Source: an uncultured Eubacteriales bacterium
GTDB lineage: Bacteria > Bacillota > Clostridia > Oscillospirales > Oscillospiraceae
NCBI GenBank assembly: GCA_900553135.1
Contig: USCO01000063.1
Location: 1-11,399 of the forward strand
DNA: 11,399 nt
Reading direction: 5' to 3'
Under the pieces are notes generated by a model that had not been told where the DNA came from, ran no database searches, and was given only the letters and a program-made list of their open reading frames with translations. Positions 1-6,377 of this stretch are shown piece by piece. How positions within the stretch are numbered: position 1 is the first letter of the stretch; the number at the start of each line of letters is the position of its first letter. The translations under genes and the position numbers were made by a program.

Positions 1-2
1 TG

Positions 3-542
3 TGCGCGGTGGTCAACCAGCGCATCCTGCTCATGTGCCGCAGTCAGGAGCCCCACAGCCTGCTGGCCTTTGTGGACCAGATCCGCAGCGAGCTGGAGTC
101 GGCCTTCTTTGCCAAGGTGTGGGGCGGTGTGAGCGCCGAGGGCCGCAGCGAGCTGGAGGTCCGCCGGGCCTATCAGGAGGCCCGTACCGCCTGCCTGGCC
201 GCCCGGTCGGGGGGAGGCATTCTCTTCTATAACCAGACCTCCCTGGAGTTTCTGGCCCAGAGTATCCCCAGAGCCATCCGCAAGGACCTGTACCAGCAGG
301 TGCTGGGCGCCTGCTCAGCGGAGGAGCAGAAGGAACTCTTGGAGACGGTGCGGACCTATTACCGCTGTAACGGCAACACGGAACAGGCGGCTCAGTCCCT
401 GTTCATTCACAAAAATACCTTCCACTACCGGCTGCAGAAGGTGCGGGAGAAGACGGGGTGCAATATCCGGGTGCCCCGGGAGAGCGTTCTGCTGTATCTG
501 TGCAGCCTCTTTGCCCAGTTGGAAGACGAGGAAAGGAAGTAG
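3..542 (+). CDS. CdaR/PucR-family transcriptional regulator, C-terminal part (5' partial)
   Basis: The frame is open to the window edge, so the gene starts upstream and about 179 residues are seen. The C-terminal portion carries the HTH_30-type DNA-binding domain of the PucR/CdaR family, roughly residues 116-150 counted from the GTG at position 9. The family pattern is clear in 'NGNTEQAAQSLFIHKNTFHY' followed by RLQKV. The preceding part (residues 1-110) fits the GGDEF-like/linker region of CdaR-type proteins. Family knowledge: CdaR activates genes for galactarate, glucarate and glycerate use. The gene directly downstream, 4 nt after this stop, is a glycerate kinase, which supports a regulator of glycerate or sugar-diacid metabolism. 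The exact inducer is not visible because the N-terminal sensor domain is outside the window. Confidence 0.85.
   Translation, partial: CAVVNQRILLMCRSQEPHSLLAFVDQIRSELESAFFAKVWGGVSAEGRSELEVRRAYQEARTACLAARSGGGILFYNQTSLEFLAQSIPRAIRKDLYQQVLGACSAEEQKELLETVRTYYRCNGNTEQAAQSLFIHKNTFHYRLQKVREKTGCNIRVPRESVLLYLCSLFAQLEDEERK
528..539 (+). promoter_or_regulatory. Ribosome binding site of the glycerate kinase gene
   Basis: A purine run GAGGAAAGGAAG lies in the last codons of the regulator gene, with its core 8 nt before the ATG at 547. It decides the kinase start at 547 rather than at the in-frame ATG at 511, which has no such site and would overlap the regulator by 32 nt. Confidence 0.7.
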
Positions 543-546
543 CGCC

Positions 547-1779
547 ATGTCCATTTATACAGACGCCCAATATGTGATCCAGACCGCCTTGGCTGCCTGT
601 CAGCCCAACGCGGCGGTGCGCCGCGCTCTAGAGGGAAAAACCTTCTCTTCGGGAAAAATCTACCTGGTGGCGGCGGGAAAGGCCGCCTGGCAGATGGCCA
701 GCTGCGCCGCCGGGCTGCTGGGAGAGCGGCTGAGCGGCGGCGTAGTGGTGACTAAGTACGATCACAGCAAGGGGGAGATCCCCGGCTGCACCGTCTATGA
801 GGGCGGGCATCCCGTGCCCGACGAGAACTCCTTCCGGGGGACCCAGGCCGCCATTGACCTGGTGACGGGGCTCCAGAAGGAGGACACCGTGGTGTTTCTG
901 GTCTCCGGCGGCGGCTCGGCCCTGTTTGAAAGCCCCCTGATCTCGGGGGAGGACTTGGCGGGGCTGACCCGCCAGCTGCTGGCCTGCGGGGCGGACATTG
1001 TGGAGATGAACACCATCCGTAAGCGTATGTCCCGGGTCAAGGGCGGGAAATTTGCCCAGCTATGCGCTCCGGCCCAGGTGTATGCCATTGTACTCTCCGA
1101 CATTCTGGGGGACCCCTTGGACATGATCGCCTCCGGCCCCGCCTACCCCGACCGTTCCACCCGGGAGGACGCCTGGGCGGTGGTGAAGAAGTACGGCCTG
1201 GAGCTGACGGAGGAGATGAAGTCTCTGCTGGATGTGGAGACTCCCAAGCAGCTGGACAACGTGGAGACGGTCATCACAGGCAGCGTGCGGGAGCTGTGCG
1301 AAGCGGCGGCCGGGGCCTGCCGGGAGAAGGGCTATGAGACGGTGGTGCTCACCGACCTGCTGTGCTGCCAGGCCCGGGAGGCGGGCTCCTTCCTGGCCTC
1401 CATCGCCAAGAGCCACGAGAACAGTGGCCGCTCTTTGGCCTTCCTGGCGGGCGGCGAGACGGTGGTGCGCCTCACCGGCTCCGGACTGGGCGGACGCAAC
1501 CAGGAGCTGGCCCTGGCGGCGGCGCCGGGTATCGCGGGGATGAAGGACACCGTGGTATTCTCCGTGGGCTCTGACGGCACGGACGGCCCCACCGACGCCG
1601 CGGGCGGCATGGTGGACGGCCAGACGGAGGAGAAACTGACCAAGGCCGGGCTGTCGGTACACCAGGTCCTGGGGGACAACGACGCCTATCACGCCCTGGA
1701 GCGGGTGGGCGGACTTATCCACACCGGCCCCACGGGAACCAACGTCAACGATGTGGCGGTGGTGCTGCTGAAACGGTGA
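547..1779 (+). CDS. Glycerate 2-kinase, MOFRL/type-2 family
   Basis: This 410-residue protein is a full-length member of the type-2 glycerate kinase family (glycerate kinase domain plus C-terminal MOFRL domain). It phosphorylates D-glycerate with ATP, giving 2-phosphoglycerate that enters lower glycolysis; the enzyme is cytosolic. Family motifs are in order: VAAGKAAW (41-48), GHPVPDENS (87-95), the glycine-rich SGGGSAL (120-126), NTIRKRMSRVKGGKFA (155-170), LSDILGDPLDMIASGP (183-198), then in the MOFRL part GGETVV and GSGLGGRNQELALA (302-324), SVGSDGTDGPTDAAGG (339-354) and TGPTGTNVNDV (393-403). The start at 547 is chosen for its purine-rich ribosome site and 4-nt spacing from the regulator stop. 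It is probably co-transcribed with, and controlled by, that CdaR-like regulator. Hydroxypyruvate reductase (TtuD) is an old annotation of this same family. No terminator is obvious before the next promoter at 1791. Confidence 0.93.
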   Translation: MSIYTDAQYVIQTALAACQPNAAVRRALEGKTFSSGKIYLVAAGKAAWQMASCAAGLLGERLSGGVVVTKYDHSKGEIPGCTVYEGGHPVPDENSFRGTQAAIDLVTGLQKEDTVVFLVSGGGSALFESPLISGEDLAGLTRQLLACGADIVEMNTIRKRMSRVKGGKFAQLCAPAQVYAIVLSDILGDPLDMIASGPAYPDRSTREDAWAVVKKYGLELTEEMKSLLDVETPKQLDNVETVITGSVRELCEAAAGACREKGYETVVLTDLLCCQAREAGSFLASIAKSHENSGRSLAFLAGGETVVRLTGSGLGGRNQELALAAAPGIAGMKDTVVFSVGSDGTDGPTDAAGGMVDGQTEEKLTKAGLSVHQVLGDNDAYHALERVGGLIHTGPTGTNVNDVAVVLLKR

Positions 1780-1783
1780 GAGA

Positions 1784-1807
1784 TTTTCTCTTGACAGGCA
1801 GAGAAAA
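1784..1807. repeat. Perfect 8-bp inverted repeat over the -35 box
   Basis: TTTTCTCT (1784-1791) and AGAGAAAA (1800-1807) are exact inverted copies separated by 8 bp. The dyad is centred on the -35 element. It could be an operator for an extra regulator, or the weak remnant of a terminator for the kinase transcript, though it has no U-tract. No function is established. Confidence 0.4.
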
Positions 1808-1819
1808 AGGGAATAAACT
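1791..1819 (+). promoter_or_regulatory. Sigma-A (sigma-70) type promoter of the thiamine transport operon
   Basis: A perfect -35 TTGACA (1791-1796) is followed after 17 bp by TAAACT (1814-1819, 4 of 6 matches to TATAAT). Spacing is optimal and predicts transcription start near 1826, just before the TPP riboswitch. The -35 box is inside an 8-bp inverted repeat (TTTTCTCT 1784-1791, AGAGAAAA 1800-1807). Confidence 0.75.
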
Positions 1820-1829
1820 GAAACATTGA

Positions 1830-1920
1830 AAACGGGGAGCTCGAATGGACGGGCTGAGAGGCAGGTTTTTCCTGCGACCCATTTACCTGATCTGGGTAAT
1901 GCCAGCGGAGGGAAGATAGC
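1830..1920 (+). ncRNA. TPP riboswitch (THI element) aptamer
   Basis: The conserved THI-box core is present: GGGG (1834-1837), GCTGAGAG (1853-1860), then CTGATCTGGGTAATGCCAGC (1887-1906) followed by GGAGGGAA. Helices that can be drawn are P2 (GGG 1835-1837 with CCC 1878-1880), P3 (AGCTCG 1838-1843 with CGGGCT 1850-1855), an added hairpin GCAGG-TTTTT-CCTGC (1861-1875), and P5 (CTGG 1892-1895 with CCAG 1902-1905). The usual short P1 directly flanking the core is not obvious. The element binds thiamine pyrophosphate and here should lead to transcription termination at the hairpin just downstream. All four genes of the operon behind it are thiamine transport-type proteins, in full agreement. Confidence 0.95.
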
Positions 1921-1937
1921 GCCTGCGCGTCAATGTT

Positions 1938-1976
1938 CGCCCTGCCGGGGATGCCCGGCGGGGCGTTTTCTATTTT
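1938..1976 (+). terminator. Intrinsic terminator, expression platform of the TPP riboswitch
   Basis: A 12-bp stem, CGCCCTGCCGGG (1938-1949) with CCCGGCGGGGCG (1954-1965), contains one G-U pair and a GATG loop, and is followed by TTTTCTATTTTT. It lies between the aptamer and the first gene, so it is the expected off-state structure when TPP is bound. A competing pairing is possible between GGCAGG (1860-1865, in the aptamer) and CCTGCC (1941-1946, in the terminator 5' arm), which could act as antiterminator when ligand is absent; that is inference. Confidence 0.9.
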
Positions 1977-1998
1977 TGATAACTGGAGGAGAGATACC

Positions 1999-2301
1999 AT
2001 GACTGCAAGTGTTGCCATTCAGTCTCTGCCCGCGGCGGAGAACGACCAGGAGCTGGTCCGTATTGTGGATGAGGTCATCGACTACATCCGCAGCACCGGC
2101 CTGAATTATTATGTGGGTCCCTTTGAGACCACCATCGAGGGCAGCGACTACGACCAGCTGATGGACGTGGTGAAGGAGTGCCAGCATGTGGCCATCCGGG
2201 CGGGAGCCAAGAAGGTGTCCGCCTATATCAAGGTGGTTTACGAGCCGGAAGGGGAGATCTTGACCATTGACCAGAAGGTTACCAAACACCATCAGCAATA
2301 A
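1999..2301 (+). CDS. Thiamine-binding protein, MTH1187/YkoF-type (DUF77)
   Basis: This 100-residue protein matches the MTH1187/YqgV family (Thiamine_BP, formerly DUF77) in length and pattern. It has an N-terminal strand (MTASVAIQSLP), a helix with EVIDYIRSTGLNYYVGPFET, an EGSDYDQLMDVVKECQ helix and a C-terminal AGAKKVSAYIKVVYE strand. The family forms small ferredoxin-like-fold cytoplasmic oligomers, and the related YkoF domain binds thiamine or its pyrimidine (HMP) moiety. The ATG at 1999 has GGAGGAG 7 nt upstream. It is the first gene after the TPP riboswitch terminator and its 3' end overlaps the permease gene, so it probably works with the ABC importer as a ligand-binding or delivery/sensing partner. 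Its precise job in such operons is unproven. Confidence 0.88.
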   Translation: MTASVAIQSLPAAENDQELVRIVDEVIDYIRSTGLNYYVGPFETTIEGSDYDQLMDVVKECQHVAIRAGAKKVSAYIKVVYEPEGEILTIDQKVTKHHQQ

Positions 2302-3046
2302 GCTGCCCGCCCTGTTGGCGGTGGCGGTCCTGCTGGCCGTGTGGCAGCTGGCCAGCGCCAGCGGGCTGGTGCCCAGCTATATGCTGCCCTCCCCGGTGGA
2401 TGTGGCCGTCGCCTTTGTGACGGACTGGCCCGCCCTGTGGGCCAACCTGTGCATCACCCTGCAGGAGGCCTTCCTGGGCCTAGCCATCGGCGTGGCCCTG
2501 GGCTTTGTCTTTGCCGTGGCCATGGACGCCTTCGAGGTGCTCTACCGGGCCTTTTATCCCATCCTGGTCATCACCCAGACCATCCCCACCGTGGCCATTG
2601 CGCCCCTGCTGGTGCTGTGGTTCGGCTATGAGATGACTCCCAAGGTCATCCTCATTGTCCTGGTTACCTTTTTCCCGGTGACCGTGGGGCTGCTGGACGG
2701 CTTTCGGGCGGTGGACCGGGATGCCATCGGGCTGCTGCGCTCCATGGGCGCGGGGCGCTGGCAGGTGTTCCGCTACTTAAAGTGCCCCTCGGCCCTGCCC
2801 CAGTTCTTTTCCGGATTGCGCATTGCGGCGGCCTACTCCGTGGTGGGCGCCGTCATCAGCGAGTGGCTGGGCGGCTTTGGCGGCCTGGGGGTGTACATGA
2901 CCCGGGTGAAAAAGGCCTTTGCCTTTGACAAAATGTTTGCGGTGATTTTTCTCATTTCCGCCATCTCCCTGGCCCTCATGGCTTTGGTTGAGTTTGCGGA
3001 GCGGCGGTGTATGCCATACCGCCGGTTGGATCAGCGGAAGAAATAG
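2267..3046 (+). CDS. ABC transporter permease for thiamine precursor (ThiX-like)
   Basis: This 259-residue integral membrane protein is of the BPD_transp_1 type (nitrate/taurine/ThiX permease family), with about six predicted membrane segments starting at LPALLAVAVLLAVWQLA (13-29). The family signature LPSPVDV is at 40-46 and the EAA-loop equivalent that contacts the ATPase is near 154-175 (IGLLRSMGAGRWQVFRYLKC). The TTG at 2267 is the only start giving a normal N-terminus; it overlaps the preceding gene by 35 nt and has GGGGAG about 10 nt upstream, so translation is likely coupled. Together with the lipoprotein and ATPase downstream it should form an importer for thiamine, HMP or a formylaminopyrimidine; TPP-riboswitch control favours this over nitrate or taurine. 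The substrate among these is not decidable here. Confidence 0.9.
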   Translation: MTRRLPNTISNKLPALLAVAVLLAVWQLASASGLVPSYMLPSPVDVAVAFVTDWPALWANLCITLQEAFLGLAIGVALGFVFAVAMDAFEVLYRAFYPILVITQTIPTVAIAPLLVLWFGYEMTPKVILIVLVTFFPVTVGLLDGFRAVDRDAIGLLRSMGAGRWQVFRYLKCPSALPQFFSGLRIAAAYSVVGAVISEWLGGFGGLGVYMTRVKKAFAFDKMFAVIFLISAISLALMALVEFAERRCMPYRRLDQRKK

Positions 3047-3050
3047 GAGG
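3045..3050 (+). promoter_or_regulatory. Ribosome binding site of the substrate-binding protein gene
   Basis: A perfect AGGAGG overlaps the permease stop codon and lies 7 nt before the ATG at 3058. It fixes that start and rules out the longer in-frame start at 3007 inside the permease gene. Confidence 0.85.
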
Positions 3051-3057
3051 AGTTTTG

Positions 3058-4101
3058 ATGAAGATGACGAAAAAGCGTTGGGCTGCGGGAGCCCTTGCCC
3101 TGGCTATGACCCTGTCTCTGGCCGCCTGCGGACAGAAGGGGACGGACAGCCAGAGCGCCAGCCAGTCCGGCAGCCAGCAGGAAGAGAAGGAGAAGATCAC
3201 CTTCGTGCTGGACTGGACCCCCAACACCAACCACACCGGCCTGTACGTGGCCATTGCCAACGGCTATTTTGATGAGGCCGGCCTGGACGTGGAAGTGGTC
3301 CAGCCCCCCGAGGACGGCGCTGAGGTGCTGGTGGCCTCCGGCAAGGCCCAGTTCGGCGTGTCCTTCCAGGACTACATTGCCCCCGGCCTGGTAGGGGAGG
3401 AGCCCCTGCCTATTACCGCCGTGGCCGCCATCATCCAGCATAACACCTCCGGCATCATCTCCCGGGCTGGCGAGGGCATGGATACCCCCAAGGGCCTGGA
3501 GGGCCACAAGTACGCCACCTGGGACCTGCCCGTGGAAAAGGCCACCATCCAGCAGGTGATGGAGGCCGATGGCGGCGACTTCTCCAAGGTGGAGCTGATC
3601 CCCTCCACCGTTACCGACGAGGTCTCCGCCCTGGAGAGCCGCTCGGTGGACGCCATCTGGGTCTACTACGCCTGGGCCGGTATCGCCTGTGAGGTTGCCG
3701 GCCTGGCCACCGACTACTTCGCCTTCGCCGACATCGACCCGGTCTTTGACTTCTACACCCCCGTGGTCATCGGCAACAACGACTATCTGGAGCAGCACCC
3801 CGACTCCGCCAAGGCCTTCCTGGCCGCCCTGTCCAAGGGCTATGAGTACGCCATGGAGAACCCCCAGGAGGCGGCCGAAATCCTCATGGACGCCGCCCCT
3901 GAGCTGCGCAGCAACGAGGCCCTGGTGGTAGCCAGCCAGGAGTATCTGGCCGACCAGTACACCGCCGACGCCGCCCGCTGGGGCGAGTTTGATCCCCAGC
4001 GCTGGAGTGCCTTCTTCACCTGGCTCAATGACAACCAGCTGCTGGAGGACACCGTGGACCCCAACGCCGGCTTCACCAACGACTATCTGCCCGCTGCCTG
4101 A
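3058..4101 (+). CDS. ABC substrate-binding lipoprotein, THI5/NMT1-like (ThiY-like)
   Basis: This 347-residue protein has a lipoprotein signal: KKRW, a hydrophobic stretch and the lipobox LAAC with Cys24 as the lipidated residue, followed by a Ser/Gln-rich linker (28-43). The mature part matches the THI5/NMT1 substrate-binding family, with the diagnostic DWTPNTNHTGLYVA at 52-65, FGVSFQDY (99-106) and GIISRAGEGMDTPKGLEGHKY (132-152). Homologues bind HMP or formylaminopyrimidine and related thiamine pyrimidine precursors. It is anchored outside the membrane and hands ligand to the adjacent permease. Its place in a TPP-riboswitch operon supports a thiamine-precursor ligand. The start at 3058 has an ideal AGGAGG at 7 nt. 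The next gene begins 2 nt after the stop. Confidence 0.93.
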   Translation: MKMTKKRWAAGALALAMTLSLAACGQKGTDSQSASQSGSQQEEKEKITFVLDWTPNTNHTGLYVAIANGYFDEAGLDVEVVQPPEDGAEVLVASGKAQFGVSFQDYIAPGLVGEEPLPITAVAAIIQHNTSGIISRAGEGMDTPKGLEGHKYATWDLPVEKATIQQVMEADGGDFSKVELIPSTVTDEVSALESRSVDAIWVYYAWAGIACEVAGLATDYFAFADIDPVFDFYTPVVIGNNDYLEQHPDSAKAFLAALSKGYEYAMENPQEAAEILMDAAPELRSNEALVVASQEYLADQYTADAARWGEFDPQRWSAFFTWLNDNQLLEDTVDPNAGFTNDYLPAA

Positions 4102-4103
4102 CC

Positions 4104-4844
4104 GTGGAAAAGCTGGAAGTACGCCATGTGAGCCTGGCCTTTGACGGTAAGCCCGTGCTGCGGGACGTCTCCCTCACCCTGCGGGAGGGGGAACTGGTCT
4201 GCCTGCTGGGGGTGAGCGGCGGCGGTAAGACCACCCTGTTCAACGTCATTTCCGGTCTGCTCCGTCCCGATGAGGGCCAGGTGTTCCTGGACGGGGAGGA
4301 CGTGACGGGCAAGCCGGGGCAGATCAGCTACATGCTGCAAAAAGACCTGCTGCTGCCCTACCGCACCATTCAGGACAACGTGGCTCTGCCCCTGCTGCTG
4401 CGGGGGATGAAAAAGAAGGAGGCCCGGGCCAAGGCCACCGCCCTGTTCCCTCAGTTTGGTCTGGAGGGGACGGAAAAGCTGTGGCCCGCCCAGCTCTCCG
4501 GCGGCATGCGCCAGCGGGCCGCCCTGCTGAGAACCTACCTGTTCTCCCAGAATGTGGCCCTGCTGGACGAGCCCTTCTCCGCCCTGGACACCCTGACCAA
4601 AAGCGCGGTGCACCAGTGGTATCTGGAGGTCATGGATCAGATCCGCCTGTCCACCCTGTTCATTACCCACGATATTGACGAGGCCATTCTCCTCTCCGAC
4701 CGCATCTATCTCCTTATGGATGGGCGGACGGAGCACGAGGTGGTCATCCAGGAGCCCAGGCCCCGGCATTTGGACTTCAACCTGACGCCGGAGTTTCTGG
4801 ACTATAAAAAGCGGATTTTGTCTCTGCTCCATACCCAGGCATAA
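4104..4844 (+). CDS. ABC transporter ATP-binding protein for thiamine precursor (ThiZ-like)
   Basis: This 246-residue ABC ATPase has all catalytic motifs: Walker A GVSGGGKT (36-43), Q-loop glutamine in YMLQK (Q79), signature LSGGMRQR (131-138), Walker B VALLDE (151-156), D-loop SALD and switch His189 in THD. It belongs to the nitrate/sulfonate/thiamine-precursor (SsuB/TauB/ThiZ-like) subfamily and powers the importer made by the two preceding genes. The GTG start at 4104 lies 2 nt after the lipoprotein stop and lacks a clear ribosome site, so it probably depends on translational coupling. The gene ends the operon, with a strong terminator directly behind it. Substrate assignment rests on the operon, not on the ATPase itself. 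Confidence 0.92.
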   Translation: MEKLEVRHVSLAFDGKPVLRDVSLTLREGELVCLLGVSGGGKTTLFNVISGLLRPDEGQVFLDGEDVTGKPGQISYMLQKDLLLPYRTIQDNVALPLLLRGMKKKEARAKATALFPQFGLEGTEKLWPAQLSGGMRQRAALLRTYLFSQNVALLDEPFSALDTLTKSAVHQWYLEVMDQIRLSTLFITHDIDEAILLSDRIYLLMDGRTEHEVVIQEPRPRHLDFNLTPEFLDYKKRILSLLHTQA

Positions 4845-4881
4845 AAAAGAACCCCCCAGTCCGTTCGGGCTGGGGGGTTTT
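4843..4881. terminator. Bidirectional intrinsic terminator between converging operons
   Basis: A 13-bp stem, AACCCCCCAGTCC (4850-4862) with GGGCTGGGGGGTT (4867-4879), has one T-G pair and a GTTC loop. On the plus strand it is followed by a short T run (TTTTG); on the minus strand it is followed by TTCTTTTTT, complement of 4843-4851. It sits between the plus-strand ATPase stop (4844) and the minus-strand YfcC stop (4890), so it can end both transcripts. Confidence 0.92.
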
Positions 4882-4889
4882 GCTTGCAA

Positions 4890-6302
4890 TCAGAAGGGAC
4901 CGTAGCCGATGGCGTTGGCGATGACGATGAGGATGTAGGCCGCCACCATCATGGTACCGATGGACTTGATGGCGAAGCGGAACCACTTGCCGAAGTCCAG
5001 GCCGCACAGGGCGCAGGCCACGGCAGCGCCGGCGGGCCACAGGTAGTTGGTCAGGCCGTCGCCCAGCTGATAGGTGAGGACCATGACCTGCTGGTTGATG
5101 CCCAGAATCTGGCCCAAGGGGCTGAGGATGGGCATCATCATCACGGCCTTGCCGGAGCCGGAGACCACGAAGAAGTTCAGGCAGGTGACAAAGACGTAGA
5201 TGATGAGCAGGGTGATGAGGGGGCTCTTGCCCTGCAGGGCGTTGCTCATGTAGTACACCGCGGTGTCCATGATGTTGGCCTGGTTCAGCAGCACCATGAC
5301 GGAGTTGGCAAAGCCGATGGCCAGGGCGGGCCCCAGAACCCGGGCAGCGCCGGCGGTGAAGCGGTTACAGGTCTCGTTGGGGGAGATGCCGAAGAGGATG
5401 GCCAGGAAGATCATGAAGATGATGTACATGGCGGTGATGTTGGGAAAGCTCCACTTCAAAACCACGCAGCCATAGCCCTGGATCACGGTGACCACCAGGA
5501 AGCCGATCAGCGCCACGATGCGCTTCCAGTCCATGGACACTTCCTCGCCCAGAGCGGCGCTGGCGTCCTGAGACTGATACTCCTCGTAGCAGTAGCTCTT
5601 GGTGGGGTCCTTGCGGATCTTGATGGCGTAGTTCAGCAGGAAGATGAGGCCGATGGTGAAGAACACCACCAGAACCAGGAAGCGGTAGGCCATGCCGGAG
5701 AACATGGGCAGGCCCACGATCTGCTGGGAGACGCCGGTGGTAAACATGTTCAGCATGCCGCAGGCGAAGCTGCCGCAGGAGCCCAGGATCACGGTGGCCG
5801 CGCCCGTCATGCGGTCAAAGCCTGCGGACATGATGACCATGACGGCCAGACCGTAGAAGGGATAGGCGCCCTCGCCGTAGCCCAGCACGCCGAAGATGGT
5901 GAACAGCACGTACATAATGACCACCAGGCTCAGCTCTTTGCCCTTGGTGGCGCGGACCAGCTTGTGGATGCCGGCGGAGAAGGCGCCGGTGGACTCCAGC
6001 ACGCCCAGGACACCGGAGACGATGAGCAGGTTGCCCATGATGGAGATGCCGCCCACGATGCCGTTATAGAAGGACTGGAAGTAGTCGGAGATGGTCAGGT
6101 ACTCTTTTTCCACGAAGTTAAAGACGTCAGGATTGACGACCTCGCGGCCGGAGTTGGGGTCCAGAACACGCTCAAAGTTACCGCTGGGGACCACAAAGGA
6201 GACGGTCCAGACGATGAGCATGATGATGGCCAGGATCACAAAGACGTGGGGCATTGCCAGACTGCGTTTCTTCTTTTCCATAGTTCTCTGCGCGGCAGGC
6301 AT
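4890..6302 (-). CDS. YfcC-family (DcuC-like) membrane transporter
   Basis: This 470-residue protein has about 11-12 hydrophobic segments and matches the YfcC family, within the C4-dicarboxylate anaerobic carrier-like group. The start MEKKKRSLAMPHVFVI has the typical basic N-terminus before the first membrane segment (19-38). The segments SGSGKAVMMMPILSPLGQ (381-398) and QLGDGLTNYLWPAGAAV (412-428) are family hallmarks. The ATG at 6302 has AAAGGAG 7 nt upstream; a second ATG 7 codons on is less well placed. It is the last gene of the minus-strand operon, 75 nt after the M20 amidohydrolase, and ends at the shared terminator. Family members are often annotated as basic amino-acid antiporters or are found beside peptidases. 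Here, import of the amide substrate or exchange with a hydrolysis product is plausible; the substrate is unknown. Confidence 0.88.
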   Translation of the reverse strand: MPAAQRTMEKKKRSLAMPHVFVILAIIMLIVWTVSFVVPSGNFERVLDPNSGREVVNPDVFNFVEKEYLTISDYFQSFYNGIVGGISIMGNLLIVSGVLGVLESTGAFSAGIHKLVRATKGKELSLVVIMYVLFTIFGVLGYGEGAYPFYGLAVMVIMSAGFDRMTGAATVILGSCGSFACGMLNMFTTGVSQQIVGLPMFSGMAYRFLVLVVFFTIGLIFLLNYAIKIRKDPTKSYCYEEYQSQDASAALGEEVSMDWKRIVALIGFLVVTVIQGYGCVVLKWSFPNITAMYIIFMIFLAILFGISPNETCNRFTAGAARVLGPALAIGFANSVMVLLNQANIMDTAVYYMSNALQGKSPLITLLIIYVFVTCLNFFVVSGSGKAVMMMPILSPLGQILGINQQVMVLTYQLGDGLTNYLWPAGAAVACALCGLDFGKWFRFAIKSIGTMMVAAYILIVIANAIGYGPF

Positions 6303-6377
6303 CCGCGCACTCCTTTCGGTTTGATTGTGGTTGTCATGCCTGATTGATTTTCTATGGGATCGCTGGTGTTGGGTGGC

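Noticed and set aside
1060..1722. Minus-strand open frame inside the glycerate kinase gene
   Set aside because: Its translation is compositionally biased (Gly, His, Arg, Val) with no domain, and the plus-strand frame contains every glycerate kinase motif.
1779..1791. Possible terminator for the glycerate kinase transcript (AGAGA/TCTCT)
   Set aside because: The stem is only about 5 bp with almost no loop and no U-tract after it, so readthrough into the thiamine leader cannot be excluded.
3007..3057. Longer start of the substrate-binding lipoprotein at 3007
   Set aside because: It would put extra residues before the signal peptide and overlaps the permease; AGGAGG 7 nt before 3058 settles the start.
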